A stretch of DNA of 64,000 bases from Vicinamibacterales bacterium (GCA_023717525.1 JAMQPK010000099.1:17844-81843), one strand, 5' to 3'. Shown: positions 7,534-16,142, numbered from the stretch's first letter. Program-made: numbers and translations. The notes: generated from the letters alone by a model not told the origin.

Positions 7534-9368
7534 GGCGTCTGCTTGCGGTCTTCCTTTCGACGGCGTTCGCGATTCAGCTGCACGGCGACGTGCGGCGAAT
7601 CGATCCGCTCGCCTACATTCAGCACGTCAAGTTTCTCGCGTCCGACGAGCTCGAAGGACGCGGCGATGGCGCCCCTGGGATGGAAAAGGCGGCGGACTAC
7701 ATCGAGAAGAGCTTCCGCGCCAGCGGCCTCGAGCCGGCCGGCGACGCCGGCACGTTTTTCCAGACGTTTCAAATCGTCACCGGTGTCTCGCTCGACCCTG
7801 GCAACACGCTGTCACTGATGCTCGGCGGCTCTACCGTGTCGTTCGAGATCGGCCGCGATTACCGAATCGTCTCCACATCCTCCGAGCCCTCGACGTCGAT
7901 ACCGCTGCCGTTCGTCTTTGCGGGCTATGGCATCACGGCGCCCGCGCAGCACTACGACGATTACGCGGACATCGATGCGAGAGGCAAGGCTGTGCTTGTT
8001 TTCACGCACGAACCTCAGGAGGACGACCCCCGTAGTGCCTTCGAGGGGCAAACCAACACCGCCCATTCGACGATCCTCCGCAAGGTCGAAGCCGCGCGCT
8101 CGCATGGCGCGTCAGCCGTCCTGCTGATCGACGACATGAATCATCGCGTGCAGCCTGATCAGTACCGCCGGTGGATGCGCGACCCCCAAGCCGAGGAGTA
8201 TGGCGTCCCCGTGTTCCACGTCTCGCGCGATCGCGTGCAGCAGGCGCTCGGTACCTCACTGAATCTGGCAGCCGTGTCGCGCGAGATTGATCGTGACTTT
8301 GCGGCAAAATCCCGGATCCTGCGCGACACATCGCTGACCGCCGTCGATCGAACCCAGAAAGTCAGGAAGCCGGTACGAAATGTCGTCGGCATCCTGAGAG
8401 GGAGCGATGCAGCGCGTAGTGCCGAGGTTGTGGTCGTGGGCGCTCACTACGACCATCTGGGTCGAAGCGCGCGATTCTCGATGGCGCCCGAAAGCACCGG
8501 ACAGATTCATCACGGCGCCGACGACAACGCGTCGGGAACCGCCGCGATTCTCGAAATGGCGAAAGCCGCTGTCGAGTCGCGGTCTGACATCCGCCGCTCG
8601 ATCGTCTTCATCACCTTTGCCGGCGAAGAGCTCGGGCTGCTGGGATCGTCCCACTACGTCAGTCATCCCGCGGTTCCGCTCGAGCAGACTGCGGCCATGA
8701 TCAACCTCGATATGGTGGGCCGCTCCGGCGGGCGGATCCTCGTCGACGGATTCGCCAACGCGCCCGCGCTCGAGGACGACCTGAAGGCGGCTCAGAACAC
8801 GCAGACCGGCCGCGGCATCAAGCTCGCTGCACTGCATGGGAGCGCCGGCGCCGGCGCGAGCGATGACGCGACATTCCTCGCCAGAAAAATCCCGGCCATC
8901 AATTTCTTCTCCGGCTTCCATTCCGATTACCACCGTCCGAGCGACACGTGGGACAAGATCGACGCAGCCGGAGGCGCGGCAGTGGCGGATCTCGCCCTTG
9001 CGCTCGCCCGGCAGATTGCGAACCGGCCTCAGCGGCCGGAATTCGTGGAGACCGTTCAGGAGCAACACAGTTCCGGCAGCGCAGGAGCACCCGCTTCCGG
9101 CTACGGCCCCTACTTCGGATCCGTACCGGATTTCGCTAACGAAGGACAAGGCGTGAAGTTCTCCGATGTGCGCGCCGGCAGTCCCGCCGCCAAGGCGGGA
9201 TTCAAAGCCGGGGATGTGATGACATCGTTCGGCGGTGCTCCAATCAAAACGCTCTACGACTTCACCTTCGCGCTGCGCGACAAGAAGCCTGGTGACAAGG
9301 TCGCCGTGACGGTGTTGCGCGATGGCAAACCCATCACGGCAACGGTGGAGTTGACGAACAGACCGTAG
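7530..9368 (+). CDS. Secreted M28-family zinc aminopeptidase with PA and PDZ domains
   Basis: A 612-residue protein: short signal sequence (MRRLLAVFLSTAFAIQLHG), a protease-associated (PA) insert near residues 130-240 (FVFAGYGITAPAQHYDDYADIDARGKAVLV), an M28 catalytic domain, then a PDZ domain (about 535-605, FSDVRAGSPAAKAGFKAGD). The metal and catalytic residues are all visible: AHYDHLG (His), HHGADDNASG (bridging Asp), FAGEELGLLG (catalytic Glu plus metal Glu), NLDMVG (Asp) and FHSDYHRPSDTWDKID (His). It should cleave N-terminal amino acids or dipeptides from peptides in the periplasm or outside the cell. The start ATG overlaps the upstream stop (ATGA). It converges on the ECF sigma gene. 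Confidence 0.93.
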   Translation: MRRLLAVFLSTAFAIQLHGDVRRIDPLAYIQHVKFLASDELEGRGDGAPGMEKAADYIEKSFRASGLEPAGDAGTFFQTFQIVTGVSLDPGNTLSLMLGGSTVSFEIGRDYRIVSTSSEPSTSIPLPFVFAGYGITAPAQHYDDYADIDARGKAVLVFTHEPQEDDPRSAFEGQTNTAHSTILRKVEAARSHGASAVLLIDDMNHRVQPDQYRRWMRDPQAEEYGVPVFHVSRDRVQQALGTSLNLAAVSREIDRDFAAKSRILRDTSLTAVDRTQKVRKPVRNVVGILRGSDAARSAEVVVVGAHYDHLGRSARFSMAPESTGQIHHGADDNASGTAAILEMAKAAVESRSDIRRSIVFITFAGEELGLLGSSHYVSHPAVPLEQTAAMINLDMVGRSGGRILVDGFANAPALEDDLKAAQNTQTGRGIKLAALHGSAGAGASDDATFLARKIPAINFFSGFHSDYHRPSDTWDKIDAAGGAAVADLALALARQIANRPQRPEFVETVQEQHSSGSAGAPASGYGPYFGSVPDFANEGQGVKFSDVRAGSPAAKAGFKAGDVMTSFGGAPIKTLYDFTFALRDKKPGDKVAVTVLRDGKPITATVELTNRP

Positions 9369-9391
9369 CAGCCGGGTTCCTTGCGCACTAG

Positions 9392-9979
9392 TTAGTGGAG
9401 CGACAGACCTCCCGAAAAATCCGAGAGGTGCTCGCGCAGCATCAGCCGTCCGCGATGCAGCCGAGACTTCAGCGTCTGCTCTTTCACATGAAGAATGGCG
9501 CTTGCCTCTTCGGTGCTCAGCCCCTGCACGTCTCGCAGCAGCACTGGCGCGCGATAGAGGATCGGCATGTCCTTCAGCGCGTGGACCAGCGTCTTCCGCA
9601 TCTCGGATCGCAGCACCGCCTCGTCGGCGAGCGGCGACCAGTCGACGACTTCCCGCTTCACGGGCTGCAGACCCTCGTCGTCCAGTGCCTTCTCCGGCGC
9701 GTTTGGCAGATTCTGCCTGAACTCGCGCAGCCGCGACATTGCCGCGTTGAACGTGATCCGGTAGATCCACGACGAGAGCGCCGCGTCGCCGCGGAAGGCG
9801 TCGATCTTCTGATACACCTTCAACAGCACATCCTGTGCAACCTCTTCTGCATCTTCACGATTCTTAAGATAGCGGAACGCGAGCTGATAAATTTTGGAGC
9901 CATACGACTCCGATAAGTCCGCCACGGCCGATTGGTCGTGGGCCTTCAACCGATCGACGAGATCCCTAGTGTTGGTCAT
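9392..9979 (-). CDS. RNA polymerase ECF sigma factor (RpoE-like)
   Basis: A 195-residue sigma-70 family factor with only regions 2 and 4. Region 2 is FRYLKNREDAEEVAQDVLLKVYQKIDAF followed by LSSWIYRITFNAAMSRLR. Region 4 ends LLRDVQGLSTEEASAILHVKEQTLKSRLHRGR, the -35-binding helix-turn-helix. The start at 9979 (MTNTRDLVDRLKAHD) was preferred because the upstream 26 codons do not look like protein. No anti-sigma factor is adjacent: the upstream neighbour is a DUF5808-type membrane protein without a zinc-finger motif. Regulation by a cognate anti-sigma therefore cannot be shown from this window. Confidence 0.92.
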   Translation of the reverse strand: MTNTRDLVDRLKAHDQSAVADLSESYGSKIYQLAFRYLKNREDAEEVAQDVLLKVYQKIDAFRGDAALSSWIYRITFNAAMSRLREFRQNLPNAPEKALDDEGLQPVKREVVDWSPLADEAVLRSEMRKTLVHALKDMPILYRAPVLLRDVQGLSTEEASAILHVKEQTLKSRLHRGRLMLREHLSDFSGGLSLH

Positions 9980-10007
9980 GCCTACTAGAACACCGGCAGG
10001 GCCGGTT

Positions 10008-10733
10008 TTATTCCCCGAGCAGGATTCTGATGATGAAAACGGGGGCAGCGACGCCAAAAGCGAGGAAAATCGCCAGGAAAAAGACGGCTCTCGGGCGGCC
10101 GAAATTCAGCGTCCAGCCGATGCCGCTGCGCAGGGGAACGAACATAGCGGGATCCTGGGGGTTGAAATAGAGACCGCGCAGCCGCCAGTGCGCGTCACTT
10201 GTCGGCCGCGTCACCACCTTCGGATGGCGGGTGTACGCGGATGCCCTGATGCCGACCACGATCGACAGGACGATCGCGACAATCAGGCTCTGGTCGTAAA
10301 TGTTGCCCATACCGCAACAGCCTCGCTGCCACATGATGAAGAGCCGCGTCGCGCCCAGTGCCTGCACGCTGACCCAGATCGCCGCGAGCAAGCTGATCGC
10401 TTCCGCCGTTGCTAGCATCCGTTCGCGATCCTGCCGGCTGACTTCGTCTTCGACGGCCTGTCGCGCGCGCTGCGTGCGGTACAACAGCAGGGTGCCAATC
10501 GCGCCGAACACCAACGCCAGCGTGAGCTGGATCCAGACCGGTATGAACACCACGGTCAGCGTTGGCGGAAGCCAGCGATCGGCGATGCCATCCGAATCGA
10601 AATGGACTGCCAGAAAACGCGGCAGGAGCGGACCTCGCCCGAGGATGAAACCAATCGTCCAGAAGGTCGACGCGATGGTCGTCGCGACCCCGACCAGTGT
10701 GGGCACCGTAGGGCGGTAGATTCTCGTCGTCAT
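10008..10733 (-). CDS. Multi-pass membrane protein (DUF1648/DUF5808-type)
   Basis: A 241-residue integral membrane protein with about five hydrophobic helices (for example VPTLVGVATTIASTFWTIGF, TLTVVFIPVWIQLTLALVFG, LIVAIVLSIVVGI and a C-terminal FFLAIFLAFGVAAPVFIIRI). The FLAVHFDSDGIADRW stretch resembles the DUF1648 N-terminus. HWRLRGLYFNPQDPAMFVP with GIGWTLNFGRP matches DUF5808. Such proteins occur with GntR regulators and SdpI-type immunity proteins, but their function is unknown. The ATG at 10733 overlaps the lipB stop by four bases, so it is the tail of the lipoylation operon. Confidence 0.75.
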   Translation of the reverse strand: MTTRIYRPTVPTLVGVATTIASTFWTIGFILGRGPLLPRFLAVHFDSDGIADRWLPPTLTVVFIPVWIQLTLALVFGAIGTLLLYRTQRARQAVEDEVSRQDRERMLATAEAISLLAAIWVSVQALGATRLFIMWQRGCCGMGNIYDQSLIVAIVLSIVVGIRASAYTRHPKVVTRPTSDAHWRLRGLYFNPQDPAMFVPLRSGIGWTLNFGRPRAVFFLAIFLAFGVAAPVFIIRILLGE

Positions 10734-11413
10734 TCGCCAAAGGCACTGGTCATACCCGCGGGTGTGACCACCTGCCGCTCGAACACGTCGGAAAAGCGGC
10801 TGATGATCGCCGCGCCGGCTTCCTGCATGCCGACAGGGCGGCCGGTCGCTCTCGTAAGAGACGTGACGCCCCCGCTGGCAATTCCGCAAGGCACGATGAG
10901 ATTGAAGTAGTCCAAATCGGTCATGACGTTAAGCGCAAACCCGTGGCTGGTGATCCAGCGTGATATGCGGACTCCAATCGCTCCCAACTTATCGGCGCCT
11001 ACCCAGGCGCCCGTCAGCCCCTTCACCCGCCCGGCACCGAGCCCGAAATCTGCGGCCGCCCGAATCATCACTTCTTCCAGATCGCGCACGTACTTGTGGA
11101 CGTCGCAGCGATCGGGCCGCAAGTCGAGAATCGGGTAGCCGACCAGCTGGCCAGGACCGTGGTATGTGATGTCCCCGCCCCTGCCGGAGTCATGGATCTC
11201 GACACGGCGCTCGGCGAGCAACTCTGGGCTCGCAATCAGATGCGAGCGGGCAGCGTCGCGCTTTACACCCATCGTGATGACGTGGGGATGCTCGAGCAGC
11301 AGGAGCAGATCCGGCACCCGCTCCGCACGACGTTCCTCGACGAGCGTGCGCTGCATCTCGGCGGCAACGGCATAGGGAACGACTCCCAGATGGCGAACTT
11401 CAAGGGGACGCAT
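10730..11413 (-). CDS. lipB: Octanoyl-[ACP]:protein N-octanoyltransferase
   Basis: A 227-residue LipB that transfers octanoate from acyl carrier protein to the lipoyl domains of 2-oxoacid dehydrogenases. Visible motifs are RGGDITYHGPGQLVGYPILDL (substrate tunnel), the catalytic Lys in GADKLGAIGVRI and the catalytic Cys in VPCGI. Length is normal for the family. It lies directly downstream of the lipoyl-domain E2 gene and lpdA on the same strand, so the operon makes both a lipoylated enzyme and part of the machinery that modifies it. No lipA is seen in this window. The 97-base spacer upstream holds an imperfect hairpin repeat. Confidence 0.95.
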   Translation of the reverse strand: MRPLEVRHLGVVPYAVAAEMQRTLVEERRAERVPDLLLLLEHPHVITMGVKRDAARSHLIASPELLAERRVEIHDSGRGGDITYHGPGQLVGYPILDLRPDRCDVHKYVRDLEEVMIRAAADFGLGAGRVKGLTGAWVGADKLGAIGVRISRWITSHGFALNVMTDLDYFNLIVPCGIASGGVTSLTRATGRPVGMQEAGAAIISRFSDVFERQVVTPAGMTSAFGE

Positions 11414-11416
11414 TAG

Positions 11417-11510
11417 AGCAACTTGAAACTCGAAACTGTGAACTTGAAAGTAAGTGACAAACTACTTCTCCACTTAGTTTCTAGTTTACAGTTTCCAGTT
11501 TCTAGTTGTC
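11417..11510. repeat. Imperfect inverted repeat built from AACT(T/A)GAAACT units
   Basis: The spacer between the E2 stop and lipB consists almost entirely of short units such as AACTTGAAACT and GAAACTGTGAACTTG. These face their near reverse complements on the other side of a centre near 11460 (CTTAGTTTCTAGTTTACAG). The two sides align over roughly 36 bases with about seven mismatches, so the RNA could fold into a long imperfect hairpin inside the operon. Possible roles are mRNA processing or partial termination. No coding potential was seen. Confidence 0.6.
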
Positions 11511-12818
11511 CTAGGCTTGGTCTGTGAAGTCTTCCAAGCCTTTCTTGAGGTGCACCATGAACTCGTCGGCGATCGCACCGTCGATCGTGCGATGGTCGTA
11601 TCCCAGGCACAAGTAGGCGCGAAGCCTGATGGTGATGGCGTCTTCGATGACGACCGGCCGTTTTTCAACGGCGCCGACGCCGAGGATGGCCACTTGCGGT
11701 TGGTTGATGATCGGCATCCCGAACAGCGCGCCGAACACGCCGGGATTCGTGATGGTGAACGTCCCCCCCTGCACGTCGTCGGGCGTCAGCTTCTTGTCGC
11801 GAGCGCGTGCCGCAAGATCGACGATCGTCTTGCTGATGTCGAAGAGGCTCTTCTTGTCAGCGTCCTTGATGACGGGCACGATGAGACCCCGGTCGAGCGC
11901 CACGGCCATCCCGATGTTGACGTGCTTCTTATAAAGGATGTCTGTGCCGTCGATCGAGGAGTTCACGATGGGCACGGCTTTCAGCGCAGCGGCCACGGCC
12001 TGTGTAATGAAGGCCATGTACGTGATCTTGGAGCCCTTCTGTTCGTATTCCCGTTTCCTGGCCTTGCGAATCTCGTCGACCCTCGTGAAATCGACCTCGA
12101 ACACCGAGTGCACGTGGGCCGATGTCCGGCGGCTCATCACCATGTGCTCGGCGATCTTCCGGCGCATGACGGTCATCGCGAGGCGCTCGACGCCCTCAAC
12201 GTCGGCGGGCACCATTCGAACGGCGGGCTGCAGCGCCGAACTGCCCGACGTCGCCGCGCCAATCGGCGCGCCGGCTTCGAGATAGCCCAAAATATCTGCC
12301 TTCGTTACGCGGCCGCCAGAGCCGCTGCCGGCAATGTTCCGCACATCGATGCGATGTTCCCGCGCGATCTTCCGGACGAGCGGAGATAAACGTAGCGCTC
12401 GCGCCTCGGAAGCGGACCAGGGACGGGAAAGTCCGGGTGCGGGAGGTGCGGAGGGTGCCAGAGGTGCGGGGCGGCTCGCTGCAGCGCGAGGCGCTGAGGC
12501 AGAAGGCGCGGGCATATTCGCGACAGGCGCGAGTTTGTCCGCCGTGGCGCGGGGGGCGGAGGCCGAAGCGGACGCCCCGCCAGCCTCTCCAATCACCGCG
12601 ACGACACTGCTGACCGCGACGGTCTCGCCCTCTTTGACCTTAATCTCGCTGAGGATTCCTGCGGCCGGCGATGGAATCTCGGCGTCAACCTTGTCCGTGG
12701 AGATCTCGAACAGCGGCTCGTCGCGCTCGACGAGATCTCCAACCTTCTTCAGCCATCGGACGATCGTGCCTTCGGCCACCGATTCGCCCATCTGCGGCAT
12801 GACAACAGGTGTCGGCAT
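11511..12818 (-). CDS. Dihydrolipoamide acyltransferase (E2 of a 2-oxoacid dehydrogenase complex)
   Basis: A 435-residue E2 protein. The lipoyl domain is at residues 2-76 with lipoyl-Lys in EISTDKVDAEIP. A long Ala/Pro/Ser-rich swinging linker follows, then a peripheral-subunit-binding domain (LSPLVRKIAREHRIDVRNIAGSGSGGRV, about residues 145-180), then the catalytic acyltransferase domain (about 210-435) ending with the DHRTIDGA active-site motif. It accepts the acyl group from E1 and passes it to CoA. A single lipoyl domain and MPQMGESVAEGTI are shared by 2-oxoglutarate and branched-chain E2s, so the substrate is not certain. No E1 gene is in the window. lpdA (E3) is upstream and lipB downstream. 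Confidence 0.93.
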   Translation of the reverse strand: MPTPVVMPQMGESVAEGTIVRWLKKVGDLVERDEPLFEISTDKVDAEIPSPAAGILSEIKVKEGETVAVSSVVAVIGEAGGASASASAPRATADKLAPVANMPAPSASAPRAAASRPAPLAPSAPPAPGLSRPWSASEARALRLSPLVRKIAREHRIDVRNIAGSGSGGRVTKADILGYLEAGAPIGAATSGSSALQPAVRMVPADVEGVERLAMTVMRRKIAEHMVMSRRTSAHVHSVFEVDFTRVDEIRKARKREYEQKGSKITYMAFITQAVAAALKAVPIVNSSIDGTDILYKKHVNIGMAVALDRGLIVPVIKDADKKSLFDISKTIVDLAARARDKKLTPDDVQGGTFTITNPGVFGALFGMPIINQPQVAILGVGAVEKRPVVIEDAITIRLRAYLCLGYDHRTIDGAIADEFMVHLKKGLEDFTDQA

Positions 12819-12821
12819 TGT

Positions 12822-12914
12822 GAGTTCTCAGTTTTCAGTTGTCAGTTTTCAGTTTGGTCGTCCGTTGTCAGCTTGTAGTGCGGGAACTGACAACTGACGA
12901 CTGACCACTGATAA
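12822..12914. repeat. CAGTT/AACTG repeat cluster with a 13-bp perfect inverted repeat
   Basis: The spacer between lpdA and the E2 gene is made of CAGTTTTCAGTTGTCAGT-type units on the left and their complements (AACTGACAACTGACGACTGA) on the right. A 13-base arm at 12835-12847 is the exact reverse complement of 12885-12897, giving a hairpin with a 37-base loop. The repeat has no spacer regularity, so it is not a CRISPR array. Confidence 0.65.
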
Positions 12915-14336
12915 CTACATGTGTATCGCCGCCCCATGCGTCGCGTGTGCGGCTTCCCCGATCGCCTCCGAGAACGTCGGGTGAGCATGGATTGTGCGAA
13001 TCAACTCTTCGACAGTGCACTCGAGCCGTAACGCCAGCGTGGCTTCAGCGACGAGCTCGGTGGCGCGCGGGCCGATCATGTGCACGCCCAGCACCTCATC
13101 GTACTTCTTGTCGGCAACGATTTTCACGAAGCCTTCAGTCTCTCCTGCCATCTTCGCCCGGCCGAGCACGAAAAAGGGGAAAGTGCCGATCTGCACGTCG
13201 TACCCCTTCTCTGTCGCTTCGCTCTCAGTGAGCCCGACGCTGCCGATTTCCGGATCGCAATACGTGCAGGCCGGAACGTGATCGTAGTTGATAGGCTTCA
13301 CTTCTCGTCCGGCAATCCGCTCGGCCGTAATCACGCCTTCAGCCGACGACACGTGCGCGAGTTGAGGATGAGGTGCCCCGCCAGTGCCGAACGTGATGAC
13401 GTCGCCGACGGCAGAGAATCCCGGCATGCCGGTTCTGAACAACGGATCAACCGACACGTAGCCGCGATCGAGGTTGAACCCGAGCCCTTCGACACCCAAA
13501 CCAGTCGTCACCGGCCCACGGCCGGTCGCGACCAGCAGATAGTCGGCGCTGATCTTCTCGATGCCGCCGTCTGGCAGTTGCGCCTCGACATCGACGCCAC
13601 TCGCCGACGCCACGGCCTTCGTCACCTTCGTCCCGGTGCGAATCACGATGCCCTGTTTCTTGAACGACTTCAGCAGCTCGGCAGAAATCGCTTCGTCCTC
13701 GACTGGCACTAGTCTGGGCAGCAGCTCGATGATCGTGACCTGGCTTCCGAATCGGCGGAAAATCGAGGCGAACTCCACACCCACTGCGCCGCTGCCGAGA
13801 ATCACCAGCGATTTCGGGACCTCGCGGAGTCCGATCGCTTCATCGCTCGTGATGATTCGCTTCCGATCGATCTCGACGCCAGGCACGCTGCGAGGAGCCG
13901 ATCCTGTCGCGATGACAATCTCGCGCGCCGACAGGGCTTGCGCATCTCCGTCGGTCACCTCAACCTTTCCGCGACCAGCGATGCGGGCGGTCCCCTTGAT
14001 CCATTCGATCTTGTTCTTCTTGAAGAGAAATTCGACGCCTTTCGTGAGGCCCGTTACGACTTTGTCCTTGCGCTCCTGCACCCGCTGCATGTCGATGCCG
14101 ACAGCGCCTTCGCCGATCGTCACGCCCCATTCCTTCACGTTCTGGACAACCTTCAGCGCGTGGGCATGTTCGAGCAGCGCCTTGGTCGGGATGCAGCCCC
14201 AGATGAGGCAGGTACCACCAAGCGCCTTCTGCTTTTCGACGACACCGACTTTCAAACCAAGTTGAGCCGCGCGAATGGCTGCGACGTACCCGCCCGTACC
14301 TGCGCCAATCACCACGACATCGAATTCGCTCGCCAT
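12915..14336 (-). CDS. lpdA: Dihydrolipoyl dehydrogenase (E3)
   Basis: A 473-residue flavoprotein disulfide reductase. The N-terminal FAD motif is VIGAGTGGYVAAIRAAQLG and the redox disulfide is GGTCLIWGCIPTK (C-x4-C). The NAD-binding GSGAVGVEFAS lies near residue 180, the second FAD motif is FSAVGDV, and the C-terminal HAHPTFSEAIGEA carries the His-Glu dyad contributed across the dimer. It reoxidises dihydrolipoamide of the E2 and reduces NAD+. I placed the start at ATG 14336 (MASEFD), which has GGAG 7 bases upstream, rather than at the upstream start 11 codons earlier. It heads the lpdA-E2-lipB operon and is divergent from the sigma-54 activator gene. Confidence 0.95.
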   Translation of the reverse strand: MASEFDVVVIGAGTGGYVAAIRAAQLGLKVGVVEKQKALGGTCLIWGCIPTKALLEHAHALKVVQNVKEWGVTIGEGAVGIDMQRVQERKDKVVTGLTKGVEFLFKKNKIEWIKGTARIAGRGKVEVTDGDAQALSAREIVIATGSAPRSVPGVEIDRKRIITSDEAIGLREVPKSLVILGSGAVGVEFASIFRRFGSQVTIIELLPRLVPVEDEAISAELLKSFKKQGIVIRTGTKVTKAVASASGVDVEAQLPDGGIEKISADYLLVATGRGPVTTGLGVEGLGFNLDRGYVSVDPLFRTGMPGFSAVGDVITFGTGGAPHPQLAHVSSAEGVITAERIAGREVKPINYDHVPACTYCDPEIGSVGLTESEATEKGYDVQIGTFPFFVLGRAKMAGETEGFVKIVADKKYDEVLGVHMIGPRATELVAEATLALRLECTVEELIRTIHAHPTFSEAIGEAAHATHGAAIHM

Positions 14337-14418
14337 GTGATCTCCAGCAGGGCAACTTACTGGACCCACTGTGGGGTGTCAAGCAACGAAACGCGCTACA
14401 ATGGCACACGTTCGGCCA

Positions 14419-15807
14419 ATGAATTCCAAGCCAAAAACGGTCCTGATCGTCGATGACGACGAGGGGATGCGCGACACGCTGAACGCGATCCTGCGCCGCG
14501 ATTATCGCGTGCTGCGGGCCGCAAGCGGCGAAGCCGCGCTGGCGATTCTGAACCGCGAGGACGTCGATCTGATGCTGCTCGACGTGCGCCTTCCCGGCAT
14601 CGACGGCTTCGACGTGCTCCGCATCACGAAAGAGAACTACGGGCTCGTCGAGGTGATCATGATCTCGGCGATCACCGAGATTGAAACCGCCGTGAAGGCG
14701 ATGAAGTTCGGGGCCTACCACTACACCACAAAAGAGTTCGACTACGAAACGATTCGCTCGCTCGTCCACAACGCCAGCGAGCGCCAGGATCTGAACCGGC
14801 AGGTGATGACGCTCAGCGCGCAGGTCGCCGACCAGGGCGACCGCGAGTTCGTCGTCGGCCCAAGCAAGCTCACGCGCGATATCGTCGACCTCGTGCAGCG
14901 TGTCGCCAAGCTGTCCGCGACGGTCTTGATCCTCGGAGAGAGCGGGACGGGCAAGGAGCTGCTCGCTCGGCTCATCCATCGCGAGAGCGGGAATGCCGAT
15001 TCGCCGTTCATCGCCGTCAACCTTGCGGCCATTCCCCGCGAGCTCGTTGAAAGCACGCTGTTCGGCCACGAGCGCGGATCGTTCACCGGCGCCATGAAGC
15101 AGCAGCTCGGAAAGTTCGAGCTCGCGTCGGGCGGCACGTTGTTCCTGGACGAGATCGGCGACCTCCCGCTCGAGCTGCAGGCGAAGCTGCTGCGTGCAAT
15201 CCAGGAGGGCGAAATCGAGCGTGTCGGTGGTGCGAAGCCGATCAAGACCGACTTCCGGCTGATCGCCGCCACCAACGTCGACCTCGAAAAAGCTGTCAAG
15301 GACGGGCGGTTCCGGGAAGACCTCTACTACCGGATCAACGTCATCCCCATCAAGTTGCCGCCGCTCCGCGACCGCATGGAAGATCTGCCCGAATTGGCGA
15401 TGTTCTTCCTCAATCGCTACAAGGTGCGATTCCGGAAGGCTATCCAGGGCATCTCCGATTCAACACTCAAGGTCCTTTCGAGCTACTGGTGGCCTGGCAA
15501 TATCCGCGAGCTCGAGAACCTGATTGAGCGCCTCGTCGCGGTAAGCGACAAGGAATGGATTACCGACGAGGATTTGCCCTTCGAGTTCCACTTCGCTCAA
15601 CTCGATCGAGTGCCCATCCACGGCGAGAGCCTCTTTCAGGAGGCAACCAACACGTTCGAGCGGAACTTCATTCTTCGCGCGCTCGAGAAGTCCGGGTGGA
15701 ACGTCACCGCGACGGCGCGCTACCTGGGCATCCCGCTCAGCACGCTGAAGTTCAAGATGGACCGCCTCGACATTCGCGAGCTCGCAAAGAAACTCCGCGG
15801 CGCCTGA
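14419..15807 (+). CDS. Sigma-54-dependent response regulator (NtrC/DctD family)
   Basis: A 462-residue bacterial enhancer-binding protein. Receiver domain at residues 1-120 with the DDD acidic pocket, phospho-acceptor D55 (LLDVRLPG) and the conserved Lys (TTKEFD). AAA+ domain at about 145-385 with Walker A GESGTGKE, the sigma-54 contact loop GSFTGA and Walker B GGTLFLDEIGD. The C-terminal Fis-type helix-turn-helix is ATARYLGIPLSTLKFKM. It should oligomerise when phosphorylated and remodel RNA polymerase-sigma-54. The start is uncertain: in-frame ATGs lie at 14371, 14401 and 14419, and I prefer 14419 because it gives a standard receiver N-terminus. Downstream lie a GG-N10-GC promoter and, five genes on, a histidine kinase that is its likely partner. 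Confidence 0.93.
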   Translation: MNSKPKTVLIVDDDEGMRDTLNAILRRDYRVLRAASGEAALAILNREDVDLMLLDVRLPGIDGFDVLRITKENYGLVEVIMISAITEIETAVKAMKFGAYHYTTKEFDYETIRSLVHNASERQDLNRQVMTLSAQVADQGDREFVVGPSKLTRDIVDLVQRVAKLSATVLILGESGTGKELLARLIHRESGNADSPFIAVNLAAIPRELVESTLFGHERGSFTGAMKQQLGKFELASGGTLFLDEIGDLPLELQAKLLRAIQEGEIERVGGAKPIKTDFRLIAATNVDLEKAVKDGRFREDLYYRINVIPIKLPPLRDRMEDLPELAMFFLNRYKVRFRKAIQGISDSTLKVLSSYWWPGNIRELENLIERLVAVSDKEWITDEDLPFEFHFAQLDRVPIHGESLFQEATNTFERNFILRALEKSGWNVTATARYLGIPLSTLKFKMDRLDIRELAKKLRGA

Positions 15808-16029
15808 TTCGCGGCCAATCCATTGGCCGATCGGCTAACCTCCTGCCGATCTACCTAACCACCTAATTTGTAATTAGTTACAGAGATCGCGTAGGACGGA
15901 CTCCGATTTAGGTCGGCTAATGCGTTAGCCGAAGGCGTTGGAAATCCGGCACGAAATTCAAGACGAACTAGACCGGTAAAGCCTTACTTCACAATAGTTT
16001 AATTCCTGCGCGGTTTCCGCTCCGATCGA
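15808..16029 (+). promoter_or_regulatory. Upstream control region with TCGGCTAA half-sites (probable activator sites)
   Basis: The non-coding stretch contains four copies of one 8-mer. TCGGCTAA is at 15831-15838 and 15913-15920. Its reverse complement TTAGCCGA is at 15925-15932, forming a perfect 8-bp palindrome with a TGCG centre (15913-15932). A one-mismatch copy TTGGCCGA is at 15823-15830. A separate palindrome GGCCAAT-CC-ATTGGCC lies at 15813-15828. The 15913-15932 palindrome is centred about 130 bases before the expected start of the sigma-54 promoter, the usual distance for an enhancer-binding protein. The assignment to the adjacent activator is inference. Confidence 0.6.
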
Positions 16030-16045
16030 TGGAATACCCATTGCT
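16030..16045 (+). promoter_or_regulatory. Sigma-54 promoter (-24/-12) of the radical SAM operon
   Basis: TGGAATACCCATTGCT matches TGG-N9-TTGCW with the diagnostic GG-N10-GC spacing (GG at 16031-16032, GC at 16043-16044). The predicted transcript would start near 16055, about 90-100 bases before the maturase start. A sigma-54 activator gene lies immediately upstream. The CAC after the first GG is replaced by AAT, so this is a good but not perfect site. Confidence 0.7.
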
Positions 16046-16142
16046 CTAGCGTCATACGGAAATTTGTATTCGGGTCTGAACGCGGCCCTGCGGTTCTTTC
16101 CAGAGGCGTTCAATCCACTCTCTACTCCGGGTTTTCGGAGCT

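Noticed and set aside
8256..9770. 504-codon minus-strand frame opposite the M28 peptidase
   Set aside because: High-GC shadow of a well-supported gene; Arg/Ala/Gly-rich and without recognisable domains. Similar long shadows at 1767-3224, 4491-6026, 30815-32728 and 34946-36127 were rejected for the same reason.
12822..12914. CRISPR array
   Set aside because: The units are 5-13 bases, degenerate, arranged as an inverted repeat and lack constant-length spacers. No cas genes are present.
15808..16142. tRNA or small RNA gene in the maturase upstream region
   Set aside because: No cloverleaf, no CCA end and no T-tract terminator. The palindromes are better explained as activator sites.
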